The position numbers and the translations under genes are program-made. A DNA stretch of 64,000 nucleotides from Roseburia hominis (lineage in GTDB: Bacteria; Bacillota; Clostridia; Lachnospirales; Lachnospiraceae), in NCBI GenBank assembly GCA_040702975.1, contig CP159990.1, forward strand, positions 2,170,001-2,234,000, read 5' to 3'. Below, in pieces: positions 34,660 through 43,389 of the stretch (positions within the stretch are counted from its first letter, which is position 1; every line of letters starts with the position of its first letter). Under the pieces are notes generated by a model that had not been told where the DNA came from, ran no database searches, and was given only the letters and a program-made list of their open reading frames with translations.

Positions 34660-34694
34660 TGCAAAAAGTTGCAATTGATATGCAAGAAATTGCA
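34660..34694. promoter_or_regulatory. Two LacI-type operators, 21 bp apart
   Basis: TGCAA-AAAG-TTGCA (34660-34673) and TGCAA-GAAA-TTGCA (34681-34694) have the same half-sites and centres two helical turns apart, favouring cooperative binding on one DNA face. Confidence 0.65.
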
Positions 34695-34750
34695 GAGAGG
34701 GTTCGAATGATTGACCGAGGTCATTTTATGTGATATAAATGAATCATAAG

Positions 34751-34764
34751 TACAAACGATTGCA
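34751..34764. promoter_or_regulatory. LacI-type operator 4 (TACAA-N4-TTGCA)
   Basis: TACAA-ACGA-TTGCA, with the same centre ACGA as operator 1; about 87 bp upstream of the aldolase start codon. Confidence 0.6.
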
Positions 34765-34850
34765 GAAAAACTAGCAGGCGCGCGATGCTGGGAGGAAGTG
34801 CACATTTGTAGGCAATATAAGTTAAACAAAGTAAGAAGGAGATAATAATT

Positions 34851-35822
34851 ATGGCAAAAGTTAAAAATTTTAAAACAATTTTCCCGGCAGTATCTGTACC
34901 GCTTAATGAGGATATGTCTATTAATGAAGAAGAATTCAGAGTTTATCTTCGCTGGATAAAGAGTTTCTACGGAAAAGGAATTGAAGGACTTGTATGTAAC
35001 GGACATACAGGTGAAATTACAGGTCTGACTCGTGCGGAAAGAAAGAGAGTTGTTGAAATCTGTGCAGAGGAATGCGGAGATGTTATGACAATTATCTCTG
35101 GTGTTAACTGTGAGAATACACAGGAGTCCATTGAGATGGCAGCAGAAGCAAAAGAAGCAGGTGCAGATGGAATCTTGCTGATGCCTCCCCATATGTGGCT
35201 GAGATTCGGTATGAATCCAGATGCTCCGTTCCAGTACATTAAGGACGTGGCGGAGGGTGCAGATATTGATATTATCATCCACCTTTATCCTGCAACATCA
35301 AAAGCGTTCTATCCTGTAGAAACTCTGATTAAGATGTGCAAAGAGATTGACCATGTAAAATGCATTAAGATGGGTACTCGTGTAACTTCAATCTATGAGC
35401 ATGATGTACGCCTTCTTCGTCAGGAATGCCCGGATATTTCCTTGATTACCTGCCATGATGAGACGTTATGTGTATCTTGGTTCCCGGGTATGGATGGAGC
35501 GTTGATTGGTTTTGCGGGCTGTGTTCCGGAACTGATCTGCCCGGCAAGAGAAGTATTTGCAAACCCTGACAAGCATACACTGAAAGAGGCTCAGGACTGG
35601 TCTGACCGTATCTACCACATTTCTCAGGCAATCTACGGCGGCGGACAGCCATCTGGCGAGGCTCATGCCCGCTTGAAAGAGGCTCTTTATCAGAGGGGAA
35701 TCTTCAGCAATGCTCTTATGAGAAAGCCAGTGCTTCCATTGAATCGGGAAGAAAAAGACTGGGTAGCACTTGGCCTTGAGCGCAGTCAGTTGCCGAAGGT
35801 TGATATGGATCAATATAAATAG
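34851..35822 (+). CDS. DapA/NanA-family aldolase or dehydratase
   Basis: A 323-residue (beta/alpha)8 enzyme. It shows the family motifs GIEGLVCNGHTGEITGL (T-G-E of the active site), the catalytic tyrosine in IIHLYPATS and the Schiff-base lysine in VKCIKMGTR. Family members cleave or form 2-oxo acids (N-acetylneuraminate, 2-keto-3-deoxy sugar acids, dihydrodipicolinate). It is longer than DapA and not in a lysine operon; LacI control suggests a catabolic sugar-acid-type substrate. AGAAGGAG precedes the ATG. The Nramp-related carrier gene follows after a terminator-like hairpin. Confidence 0.88.
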   Translation: MAKVKNFKTIFPAVSVPLNEDMSINEEEFRVYLRWIKSFYGKGIEGLVCNGHTGEITGLTRAERKRVVEICAEECGDVMTIISGVNCENTQESIEMAAEAKEAGADGILLMPPHMWLRFGMNPDAPFQYIKDVAEGADIDIIIHLYPATSKAFYPVETLIKMCKEIDHVKCIKMGTRVTSIYEHDVRLLRQECPDISLITCHDETLCVSWFPGMDGALIGFAGCVPELICPAREVFANPDKHTLKEAQDWSDRIYHISQAIYGGGQPSGEAHARLKEALYQRGIFSNALMRKPVLPLNREEKDWVALGLERSQLPKVDMDQYK

Positions 35823-35833
35823 TAGAATGCAAT

Positions 35834-35870
35834 AAAGGGGTTCTGCGTCTGCCATGGCAGAACTCCTTTT
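35834..35870 (+). terminator. Terminator or attenuator between aldolase and carrier genes
   Basis: AAAGG-G-GTTCTGC (35834-35846) pairs with GCAGAAC-T-CCTTT (35857-35869), then T. It ends only 18 nt before the next start codon, so partial read-through probably sets the ratio of the two products. Confidence 0.7.
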
Positions 35871-35887
35871 GTATAGGGTGATATATT

Positions 35888-37159
35888 ATGGGTGAAAAAA
35901 AAGAAGTTTATGGAGAAGATATCAAGCGCCTTCCTCTTAAGGATCTTGTGAAAAGGATTGGCCCGGGATTAATTGCAACTGGAATTGTTATTGGTCCAGG
36001 AGCAGTTACTACATCGGCTATGCTTGGAGCGAACTATGGATATCAGTTAATTTGGCTGATCATTCCGATTATTTTCATGGGGATTACTTTTATGATGACT
36101 ACGAATCGACTTGCCATCGTGACGGGACTTCCGACGATTCATGCCATTCGCAAGTATTATGGCCCTGTTGCGGCAGGTGTTGTAGGCGTCGCGGTCTTTC
36201 TTGCCTGCTTGTTTTTTACTATGGGGAATATCTCCGGTACTGGCGCAGGAATGAACCTGATATTTGGTATTAACTGGAAGATCGGTTCTGCAATTATGAT
36301 TGCGATTGTGCTATATTGCTATTTCGCGAATAATGTATATTCCAAGGTAGAGAAGATTATAACATTGTGTATTGTTGTAATGATTCTTGCGTTTTATATT
36401 ACTTTAATTGGTGTCGGCGGACCGGATGCCGGAGAACTTGGCAAAGGACTTGTTGGATTCAAGATTCCGGAAGGATCATTGACCACAGCATTGGCGTTTA
36501 TCTCTACAAATGCGGCTGTTACGGCGGGAATCTATGCGACATATCTTGGGAAAGAGAAGAAATGGAACAAAGCAGATTTGTTTAACGGCGTTATGTTTAC
36601 CGATGCATTGGTGCATGTAATCAGCGTTGTAATGATCTCAGGAGCAATTATTCTTGTGGGAGCGATTGTGCTTCATCAGCAGGGACTGGTAATTACTGCA
36701 CCGGCCCAGTTAGCAGAGATGCTTGTGCCAATTATGGGAACGGGCGCAAAATATATAATGGGCTGTGCCCTTGTTGGTGCTGGATTTTCTTCTTTGCTTG
36801 CGAACACGCAACGAGGAATGGTATTGCTGGGAGCGGGATTTGACAAGGAAGTAGGTCTTGAAACGAAGTTTATCAGGATAGGCTGCCTGATATGTCTAAT
36901 ATTCGCAATGATTGTATGTTATTGCTATGGTGGTTCGCCAACACAGCTAATTCTTATGGCGAATGTAGCCACATCTATTGCAACACCGGTTGGGGGATTG
37001 TTCATGCTTCTTCTAATCTGGAGAAAGGATTTGAATGAAGGGTATAAAGCACCGACGGCGCTTCGAATATGCATGACTATTAGTTACGTGTTTGTTCTGA
37101 TTATGACGGTATCGGCGATTCGGTCTTATATTCCGAAGATAGCAGCATTGTTTGCATGA
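35888..37159 (+). CDS. Nramp-related membrane transporter lacking the canonical metal-binding motifs
   Basis: A 423-residue protein with about 11 membrane segments and the Nramp/APC fold signature near the N-terminus (RIGPGLIATGIVIGPGAVTT). In true manganese/iron carriers TM1 carries D-P-G-N and TM6 M-P-H; here the corresponding segments read GPGA and TNAAVTAG, without the metal-liganding Asp, Asn, Met and His. It is thus an Nramp homologue that is unlikely to move Mn2+ or Fe2+ in the usual way. Co-location with a DapA-type aldolase under LacI control suggests an organic substrate of that pathway. The evidence is motif reading by eye. Confidence 0.8.
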   Translation: MGEKKEVYGEDIKRLPLKDLVKRIGPGLIATGIVIGPGAVTTSAMLGANYGYQLIWLIIPIIFMGITFMMTTNRLAIVTGLPTIHAIRKYYGPVAAGVVGVAVFLACLFFTMGNISGTGAGMNLIFGINWKIGSAIMIAIVLYCYFANNVYSKVEKIITLCIVVMILAFYITLIGVGGPDAGELGKGLVGFKIPEGSLTTALAFISTNAAVTAGIYATYLGKEKKWNKADLFNGVMFTDALVHVISVVMISGAIILVGAIVLHQQGLVITAPAQLAEMLVPIMGTGAKYIMGCALVGAGFSSLLANTQRGMVLLGAGFDKEVGLETKFIRIGCLICLIFAMIVCYCYGGSPTQLILMANVATSIATPVGGLFMLLLIWRKDLNEGYKAPTALRICMTISYVFVLIMTVSAIRSYIPKIAALFA

Positions 37160-37324
37160 TATGTGATATGAATCTGTGAAAATATAAAAGGGTCAACTTA
37201 AGCTTTAGGTTCTCACATCAGATAATATATTTATCAAGACTGAAAAGTATAGATTGGATTCTTTAAGGTAAGTTGTCGAATGACTGTATTCATTGGGTAT
37301 TTTACGGAGGTGTATAAAGATAAG

Positions 37325-37359
37325 AGCATCTGTCAGTGTGACTGGCGGATGCTTTTTTT
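37325..37359 (+). terminator. Terminator
   Basis: AGCATCTGTCAG (37325-37336) pairs over 12 bp (two G:U) with CTGGCGGATGCT (37342-37353), then TTTTTT. It probably ends the carrier transcript, 166 nt after its stop codon. Confidence 0.8.
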
Positions 37360-37379
37360 CACAGGTATGTGGAACGTGG

Positions 37380-37795
37380 GCTGATCCGATGACTACGAAC
37401 CTTGTTGTGGCGGATAAAAGCCGTACAGAGAAGACAATCTGCCTTGCAGTCTCCCCCTCTCTGAAAGCTTATGGCATTCCGGGCCGGGCCAGGCTTTGAA
37501 GTAGTGCAAAAAGTGAAAAAAGTTAATGCTGAAAGAAGAAGGAATGCTCCAGACCGTCAGTTCACAGGCTCCGCCTATATTGACACAGAACTGAAATCTT
37601 CTCCAGGCCTGGCGCTTGATTATATTGTTGCACCGTCCAGAATGGCGCATTATCATGGTCAGGCGGCTCAATATTACTGCCAATCATGTAATTGAGGAGG
37701 CATCTGTACCAAAGAAGCCGATATTTGAACAGATGGATCTCTTTACGGACTATGCGGCATTGGAGCAGAAACAGGCTGAAGAAAATGATGTATGA
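37380..37795 (+). pseudogene. Y-family DNA polymerase (DinB/UmuC type) remnant
   Basis: Three pieces in order: LVVADKSRTEKTICLAVSP and LKAYGIPGRARL in one frame; then, after a frameshift at about 37498, EVVQKVKKVNAERRRNAPDR and LALDYIVAPSRMAHYH in the next; then, after an internal deletion, RLNITANHVIEEASVPKKPI and FEQMDLFTDYAALEQKQAEE up to the stop at 37795. This is a UmuC/DinB-like polymerase without its catalytic N-terminus and most of its little-finger region. Confidence 0.8.
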
Positions 37796-37804
37796 TGATG
37801 ACCG

Positions 37805-37915
37805 ATGGAACCATTCAAGGACTTAGAGAAAAATATTTATGCATGGATCTGCGAAATAGGCAGGAAGTTTACAAAGGAGTTCCTGGAACGATATGACCGG
37901 ATGCTGATGATTTGA
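37805..37915 (+). pseudogene. ISLre2-type (UPF0236) transposase 5' fragment
   Basis: A 36-codon frame reads MEPFKDLEKNIYAWICEIGR and FTKEFLERYDRML, the typical N-terminus of ISLre2-family transposases, then stops. Nothing further of the element is recognisable. Confidence 0.6.
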
Positions 37916-37970
37916 AAAAAGGCCATTAAAATGCCTATAAAAAATAGTAAAACAGTAAGAGTTACTCATA

Positions 37971-38240
37971 GTGTTGATTACAGAAGTGATGTTGTATGAA
38001 GTAGATTTGGTACACAGTTTGCTAGGAGTTATACTCAATTCTGTTTGGGTTTTATGCATTGTGCATCGTTTGTTCCATCAGGGGGCGGTGTATAAATGGA
38101 ATCCTGTAATCTTGGTAACCATTTCTGTATTTACGATACCATTATTGGCAGGGTATTTCGTTGTTTTGGCAAATTGTACAGTTTTATTTCTTCTGATAGC
38201 GGTAACGGCAGTTATTCTTTTGCTTCAGTCATTTTGGTGA
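37971..38240 (+). CDS. Small hydrophobic ORF, doubtful
   Basis: An 89-codon frame with two long hydrophobic stretches (VHSLLGVILNSVWVLCIVH and a second near its end). No convincing ribosome site and no recognised family. It may be a decayed membrane-protein gene in the 37.9-38.4 kb gap. Listed only because nothing better explains this stretch. Confidence 0.2.
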   Translation: MLITEVMLYEVDLVHSLLGVILNSVWVLCIVHRLFHQGAVYKWNPVILVTISVFTIPLLAGYFVVLANCTVLFLLIAVTAVILLLQSFW

Positions 38241-38350
38241 ATGTGATTCAACCAACCAATTACTTGATCGAGGTAGGCGTAACTGGCTATTTCCAATGGC
38301 TCAGTTATATCATGCCAGTATTGGATATAATATTCAGAAAATATAATAAA

Positions 38351-38362
38351 GTACACGTGAAC
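38351..38362. promoter_or_regulatory. Upstream operator-like dyad of the arabinan operon
   Basis: GTACACGTGAAC differs in one position from the perfect palindrome at 38515-38526, 164 bp downstream. Two such sites flanking a promoter are usual for LacI-family looping. Confidence 0.5.
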
Positions 38363-38468
38363 ATAAAGATTAATAAGAAATAAGTATAGGACAAGAGAGA
38401 TATTCGTATACATAATGCACAAATAATTGATATACAATATAACATAATGACGATTTAATAAAAAATTA

Positions 38469-38497
38469 TTGACTTTTAAATGTACAAGGACTATGCT
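38469..38497 (+). promoter_or_regulatory. Predicted promoter of the arabinan-utilisation operon
   Basis: TTGACT (38469-38474), 17-bp spacer, TATGCT (38492-38497); the start site would fall just before the palindrome at 38515. Confidence 0.55.
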
Positions 38498-38514
38498 GTA
38501 TATAAGAAATAGAT

Positions 38515-38526
38515 GTACACGTGTAC
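38515..38526. promoter_or_regulatory. Perfect operator palindrome GTACACGTGTAC
   Basis: A 12-bp perfect palindrome at about +10 relative to the predicted start site, ideally placed to block transcription. The LacI protein encoded in the operon (43390-44382) is the likely binder. Confidence 0.6.
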
Positions 38527-38606
38527 GTAACCATGAGGCTGGTAAATATATAGGCTTGACGAAGAAAATGTATTTGCCGTGTTTTCAGAAAGCGAGGGCA
38601 ACAAAT

Positions 38607-39908
38607 ATGAAAAAGTGGAAAAGAGTAGCTGCATTTGGATTAGCTGTACTGATGGTAATGTCAGCAGTGGCATGTGGTTCAAAAGAGGAAAAAAATAAGA
38701 AGGAGGGAGGTAGTAAATCTAACGGTACAACCATAACGTTCTGGAATAGTTTTACTGGGGCAGACGGTGATATGCTCGTAAAAATGGTTGATAAATTTAA
38801 TAAAGAGAATAAGGATGGTATTACTGTTGATATGGATATTTCAGCTGATTTTGACAGCCAGTTGTCAACGGCATTTGCAGCTGGAGAAGGGCCGACAATG
38901 ATGCTAAGTTCAAGCGCATATCGTTTTACATATGGCGATTATCTTCAGGATGTGAGTGATGTGTTTGATAAGACGGATCTGAACAAGGATGATTTTATTC
39001 AGTCATATTTGGATTACTGTTCAGATGAAGACTCTTTATATTTTGTACCATTCCAGGTAGTTGGGTATTATATGTATTGGAATAAGGATCTGTTTGAAGC
39101 AGCCGGACTTGATCCGGATACGCCGCCAGCTACATGGGATGAGTGGCAGGAGTATGCGGAAAAAATAACGGATGAGAGCAAGAATATTTACGGTTCAGGA
39201 ATTTCTTATGATTATGCATATCAGATCGCTCATATTATGCAAAGGTTTGGTGGACTTGCAGTTACGGAAAATAACGGAGACTGGAAAGCGAATTTTACGG
39301 GCAATGAGGGATATAAAAAGTTCCTGAACATGTATAAAACCATGGTAAATAATAATGACAATCCAGTTGAAGCAGATACTGATTCTATGATAAGTGCCGG
39401 TCAGATCGGTATGTCTGTTGGAGGACCATGGGTTACGGCAGGTCTTGATACCGCGGACGTGAATTATGGTATTGGGCTTATACCTGAAGGAGATGCTGGC
39501 GACATGAACTCAGTTGAAGTGATTGGTTTTGCAATCACAACGGCGGCCAGTGAGGAAGAGAAGGAAGCAGCTTATAAGTTCATTGAGTGGTGGAACACAG
39601 AGAACGAGGAGGGAAGCAGCCCGGCATTAGAATGGTCTCTTACTAACGGATTCCCGGCGTATACTTATTCAGTGCAGGAAAAAGACGAATATAAAGACAA
39701 TAAAAAATTAAGTGTTATGTCTTCTGCAAATCCGGAAGCACCGACAGATTTTATTGTTGATTCGAATTTTCCTGGAATTAATGCAGTGCTTACAGATGTG
39801 ATTCCGGAAATGATAAATTCAATTGCATTTGGTAATGCATCTATTGATGAAGTACTGGAGAAGGCACAAACTTCGGCGGATAAGATCGTGGAAACTTATA
39901 ATAAATAG
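38607..39908 (+). CDS. Sugar ABC transporter solute-binding lipoprotein
   Basis: 433 residues from the ATG at 38607, which begins a proper lipoprotein signal (MKKWKRVAAFGLAVLMVMSA, lipobox cysteine 23 followed by GSKEE); the longer frame back to 38469 is promoter and leader. The mature part is a family 1 extracellular binding protein (TITFWNSFTGADGDMLVKMV, YYMYWNKDLFEAAGLDPDTP). It delivers an oligosaccharide to the two permeases encoded next. In this operon arabino-oligosaccharides are the likely ligand. Confidence 0.94.
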   Translation: MKKWKRVAAFGLAVLMVMSAVACGSKEEKNKKEGGSKSNGTTITFWNSFTGADGDMLVKMVDKFNKENKDGITVDMDISADFDSQLSTAFAAGEGPTMMLSSSAYRFTYGDYLQDVSDVFDKTDLNKDDFIQSYLDYCSDEDSLYFVPFQVVGYYMYWNKDLFEAAGLDPDTPPATWDEWQEYAEKITDESKNIYGSGISYDYAYQIAHIMQRFGGLAVTENNGDWKANFTGNEGYKKFLNMYKTMVNNNDNPVEADTDSMISAGQIGMSVGGPWVTAGLDTADVNYGIGLIPEGDAGDMNSVEVIGFAITTAASEEEKEAAYKFIEWWNTENEEGSSPALEWSLTNGFPAYTYSVQEKDEYKDNKKLSVMSSANPEAPTDFIVDSNFPGINAVLTDVIPEMINSIAFGNASIDEVLEKAQTSADKIVETYNK

Positions 39909-39931
39909 TCGATGACTATGCTGTCTGATTA

Positions 39932-39979
39932 TCTAAGATGAAGGTCTACTGGACCTTCACTTAGGTATGACGGGCAACT
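39932..39979 (-). repeat. Dispersed palindromic repeat, copy H
   Basis: In reverse orientation: GTTGCCCGTCATACCTAAG, then a core at 39939-39959 with arms TGAAGGTCCA and its near-inverse. It sits between the binding-protein and permease genes of one operon, where such hairpins often cause differential mRNA stability. Confidence 0.75.
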
Positions 39980-40033
39980 GAAAAGACGGTCAGAGCAGCC
40001 GCCTTTTTAAAAAACGAATCGGAGGATATAAAA

Positions 40034-40918
40034 ATGGAAAAAATGATAAAGTATTGGAACAAACCCTCCAGATGTGCATATGTTTTTGTTGCTCCCTCTA
40101 TTATTTTATTGGTGTTATTTAATGTGATTCCGCTTGCTATGGCTTTTGGGCTAAGCTTTTTTGATGTACCGATTACAATGAATACGGCAGAGTTTATAGG
40201 GTGGGGAAATTTTGTAGAAGCATTTCACGATGCCCGGTTTCTCAATAGCTTGAAAATAACTGCAATATTTACGGGACTGGAAGTGCCTGTTCAGGTTTTG
40301 GGAGCATTGATCATTGCTGCGCTGATTAGTAAAAATAATAAAAGAAATAAGCTTTTCCGGGCAGTGTATTTCTTACCAGTTATATGCTCCGCAACTGTCA
40401 TTGGTATTATGTGGAGAATGATTTTACATTCAAATATTGGTTTTATTACGGCAATATTGCAGTCTATGGGTCTGGGTAAGATCAATTTTATGAATACACC
40501 TGGATTGACATTGTTTGTTGTTTCATTCATATCAATTTGGCGCAGCTTCGGGATTTCTGCAATCATTTATGTGACTGCAATTCAACAAGTATCACCTTCG
40601 TTATATGAGGCGGCCGAGATGGACGGTGCAGGAAAGGTCAGACAGTTTATGCATATCACAGTGCCGTCAATACGCCCTACATTTTGGTACATTTTGATGA
40701 CAAGGTTTGCTGGGGCTTTGCAGATTTTTGATATTATTTATGTAACAACCAATGGTGGACCGAATTATACGACGGAGTCGACAGTCAGTTATATTTACTC
40801 AAGGGCATTTTCTTCTAATTCAAGCATGGGATACGCATCATCAATGTCAGTGATTTTGTTTGTGATTATCATGGTAATCACTGTGATAATGTACCGTAAA
40901 ATGAATAAGGAGGAATAA
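40034..40918 (+). CDS. Sugar ABC transporter permease (MalF-type)
   Basis: A 294-residue, six-TM protein of the binding-protein-dependent permease family. The ATPase-contact EAA loop reads EAAEMDGAGKVRQFMHITVP near residue 195. It ends 1 nt before the MalG-type gene. No ATPase gene is present in the operon, so a shared MsmK/UgpC-like ATPase is presumably used, as is common in Firmicutes. Confidence 0.95.
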   Translation: MEKMIKYWNKPSRCAYVFVAPSIILLVLFNVIPLAMAFGLSFFDVPITMNTAEFIGWGNFVEAFHDARFLNSLKITAIFTGLEVPVQVLGALIIAALISKNNKRNKLFRAVYFLPVICSATVIGIMWRMILHSNIGFITAILQSMGLGKINFMNTPGLTLFVVSFISIWRSFGISAIIYVTAIQQVSPSLYEAAEMDGAGKVRQFMHITVPSIRPTFWYILMTRFAGALQIFDIIYVTTNGGPNYTTESTVSYIYSRAFSSNSSMGYASSMSVILFVIIMVITVIMYRKMNKEE

Positions 40919-40919
40919 T

Positions 40920-41765
40920 ATGAAAAGGAAGAAGACCATAAAAATAAAAAATATAATGATTAAAATACCGGTTTTTCTTGTGCTGGTTATTCTGGCACTA
41001 TTAGTTTTAGTACCAGTATTATGGATGACATTAAGTGCCTTCAAGCCTGAAAAGGAAATTATTTCCTGGCCGCCGACATTTATTCCGAATTTATTTACAT
41101 TCCAAAATTTTTCAGATGTGCAGGCCAGAATTAATATATTGCAGTATGTCTTGAATTCAGTCATATATGCAGGGGGAACAACTGCTCTTGCCATCATTGT
41201 AAATTGTATGGCTGGCTATGCGTATGCATTTTACGATTTCAAGGGAAAAACAGGAATGTTTCTGATGACGCTGGCGACAATGATGGTTCCATTCCAAGTC
41301 ATTATGGTACCGTTATTTTTAGTCGTTTATAAGATGGGAATGTATGATTCATACTGGGGCCTGATTATACCACGCGTAGCTGTTGCGGGATCTATCTTCA
41401 TGATGCGGGCTGCATTTACGGGAATTCCGAAAGAAATGGCAGAAGCTGCCCGGATTGATGGACTTTCCGAGTATGGGATTTTCTGGAAAATTATGATGCC
41501 TCAGGTTAAGCCGGCAGTCATTACATTGATTATTCTAAGTGTTAATGGCTCATGGAACGATTTGCTATGGCCGATGATTGTGACAAGTAGTACGAAAATG
41601 CGTACACTGGCAAACGGGTTGGCTTTATTCATCGGACAGAATACGATTGAGTATGGCGCAGCATTTGCTGGGGCACTGATTTCATTACTTCCTATGTTTA
41701 TCTTATACATATTTGGACAAAAATATTTTGTCGAAGGTATGAGCAGCGGCGGACTAAAAGGCTAA
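40920..41765 (+). CDS. Sugar ABC transporter permease (MalG-type)
   Basis: A 281-residue, six-TM protein with EAA loop EAARIDGLSEYGIFWKIMMP near residue 180 and the MalG-type end (EGMSSGGLKG). Translationally linked to the preceding permease (AAGGAGGAATAATATG). Together they form the channel of the arabino-oligosaccharide importer. Confidence 0.95.
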   Translation: MKRKKTIKIKNIMIKIPVFLVLVILALLVLVPVLWMTLSAFKPEKEIISWPPTFIPNLFTFQNFSDVQARINILQYVLNSVIYAGGTTALAIIVNCMAGYAYAFYDFKGKTGMFLMTLATMMVPFQVIMVPLFLVVYKMGMYDSYWGLIIPRVAVAGSIFMMRAAFTGIPKEMAEAARIDGLSEYGIFWKIMMPQVKPAVITLIILSVNGSWNDLLWPMIVTSSTKMRTLANGLALFIGQNTIEYGAAFAGALISLLPMFILYIFGQKYFVEGMSSGGLKG

Positions 41766-41780
41766 GGAGACATATCATAT

Positions 41781-43289
41781 ATGGAAAAAGCAAAAATTGT
41801 ATGCAGCAAAAGTTTTATAATTGGTGAAATAGATCCACGTCTTTATGGTTCATTTCTGGAACATATGGGAAGAGTTATTTATACGGGTATATATGAGCCT
41901 GGAAATGAGAACTCAGATGAAGAAGGATTCCGCAAAGATGTGCTTCAAAAAGTAAAAGAGATGCAGGTGACAAGTGTCCGGTATCCGGGAGGTAATTTTG
42001 TCTCTACATATCATTGGGAAGACGGAGTTGGACCAAAAGAAGGCCGGCCTCACAAATTAGAGCTTGCCTGGAAATCGATTGAAACAAATGAATTTGGCAC
42101 CAATGAATTTATGAGTTGGGCAAAGAAGGCAGGCGTACAGCCGATATTTACCGTAAACCTTGGAACCCGTGGAATTGAAGAGGCGGCACATTACATAGAG
42201 TATTGCAATTTTCCTGCCGGTACAAAATACAGTGAAATGCGAAGGAGTCATGGCGTAGAGGAACCGTATGGAATTAAAATGTGGTGTCTGGGAAATGAAA
42301 TGGATGGAAAGTGGCAGATCGGTCATAAAACTGCAGAGGAATATGGAAAACTGGCGGCAGAGGCAGGAAAAGTCATGAAGCTTATAGATCCAGAAATAGA
42401 ACTGATTATCTGCGGAAGTTCGTTATCCAGTATGCCTACATACCCTCAATGGGACATGGAGGTGCTGGACCATGTGTATGAAGTTGCAGATTATCTCGCT
42501 CTTCACCAGTATTATGCCGGCCAGGAAAAAGGAACGAAAACATTTCTTGCGCAGACATTAGATATGGAAGAATATATAAAAACAATACGTTCTGCGGCTC
42601 AGATTGTAAAACAGAAAAAACATTCTAAAAAAGACATGAAATTCAGTGTAGATGAATGGGGAGTCTGGGCTGTTCCAAGTGATGCTGTAAATGAGGAAAT
42701 AGCCCAGGAGCCATGGAAGGTTGCGCCGGCAATCAGTGAACAGGTTTATACAATGGAAGATGCACTACTTTTTGCCGGAATGCAGATGGTAATTCTGAGA
42801 AATGCAGATGTCATTAAGATAGCATGCCAATCCTTGTTAACAAATGTGAGTGCCTGTATCATGACAGAAGCAAATGGAGGGCTATGGCTTCAGACGATAT
42901 ATTATCCATTCTATTATTTCGCAAATTATGCCCGGGGCGTTGTGCTGGATAGTGCATTGTATGGACCTGTATATGATTGCGACGAGTATTCGAAGGTTCC
43001 ATATCTTGATAGTATTACAGTATGGAACGAAGAAATGAATGAGCTTGCAATCTTTATGATAAATCGAAGCGAGGATGAGGGTTTGGATGTAGAAATCCAA
43101 ATGCCTGACTTTAAGATAAAAGGAGTCAGGGAATGTATATGCTTAACAGCCGAAGACAGAAAAATGACGAATCGGATCGGGCATAATGATGTGATTCCAC
43201 AAAACAATGATGATGTAGTCTTGAAAACGGACCTGTGCATTACACGATTGAAACCACTATCTTTTAATGTATTGCGACTAGAAGTATAA
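41781..43289 (+). CDS. Alpha-L-arabinofuranosidase, GH51
   Basis: A 502-residue intracellular enzyme (no signal peptide) of the usual length. It removes L-arabinofuranose from imported oligosaccharides. GH51 hallmarks: EIDPRLYGSFLEHMGRVIYT at the start, RYPGGNFVSTYHWEDGVGP, acid/base Glu in WCLGNEMDG (about residue 173), ALHQYYAG, and nucleophile Glu in SVDEWGVW (about 292). It follows the permease gene by 15 nt. Confidence 0.97.
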   Translation: MEKAKIVCSKSFIIGEIDPRLYGSFLEHMGRVIYTGIYEPGNENSDEEGFRKDVLQKVKEMQVTSVRYPGGNFVSTYHWEDGVGPKEGRPHKLELAWKSIETNEFGTNEFMSWAKKAGVQPIFTVNLGTRGIEEAAHYIEYCNFPAGTKYSEMRRSHGVEEPYGIKMWCLGNEMDGKWQIGHKTAEEYGKLAAEAGKVMKLIDPEIELIICGSSLSSMPTYPQWDMEVLDHVYEVADYLALHQYYAGQEKGTKTFLAQTLDMEEYIKTIRSAAQIVKQKKHSKKDMKFSVDEWGVWAVPSDAVNEEIAQEPWKVAPAISEQVYTMEDALLFAGMQMVILRNADVIKIACQSLLTNVSACIMTEANGGLWLQTIYYPFYYFANYARGVVLDSALYGPVYDCDEYSKVPYLDSITVWNEEMNELAIFMINRSEDEGLDVEIQMPDFKIKGVRECICLTAEDRKMTNRIGHNDVIPQNNDDVVLKTDLCITRLKPLSFNVLRLEV

Positions 43290-43325
43290 CACAAATACGC
43301 CGACAATTTCTCAAATTTGCCTTCA

Positions 43326-43354
43326 TTGCCTAAGGGTCTGTTTTATGATATACT
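43326..43354 (+). promoter_or_regulatory. Predicted internal promoter before the second LacI gene
   Basis: TTGCCT (43326-43331), 17-bp spacer, TATACT (43349-43354), then a GGAGGAGG ribosome site. Confidence 0.5.
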
Positions 43355-43389
43355 CATATTAGTTTTTGGGCATTGGAGGAGGAGAGCGT

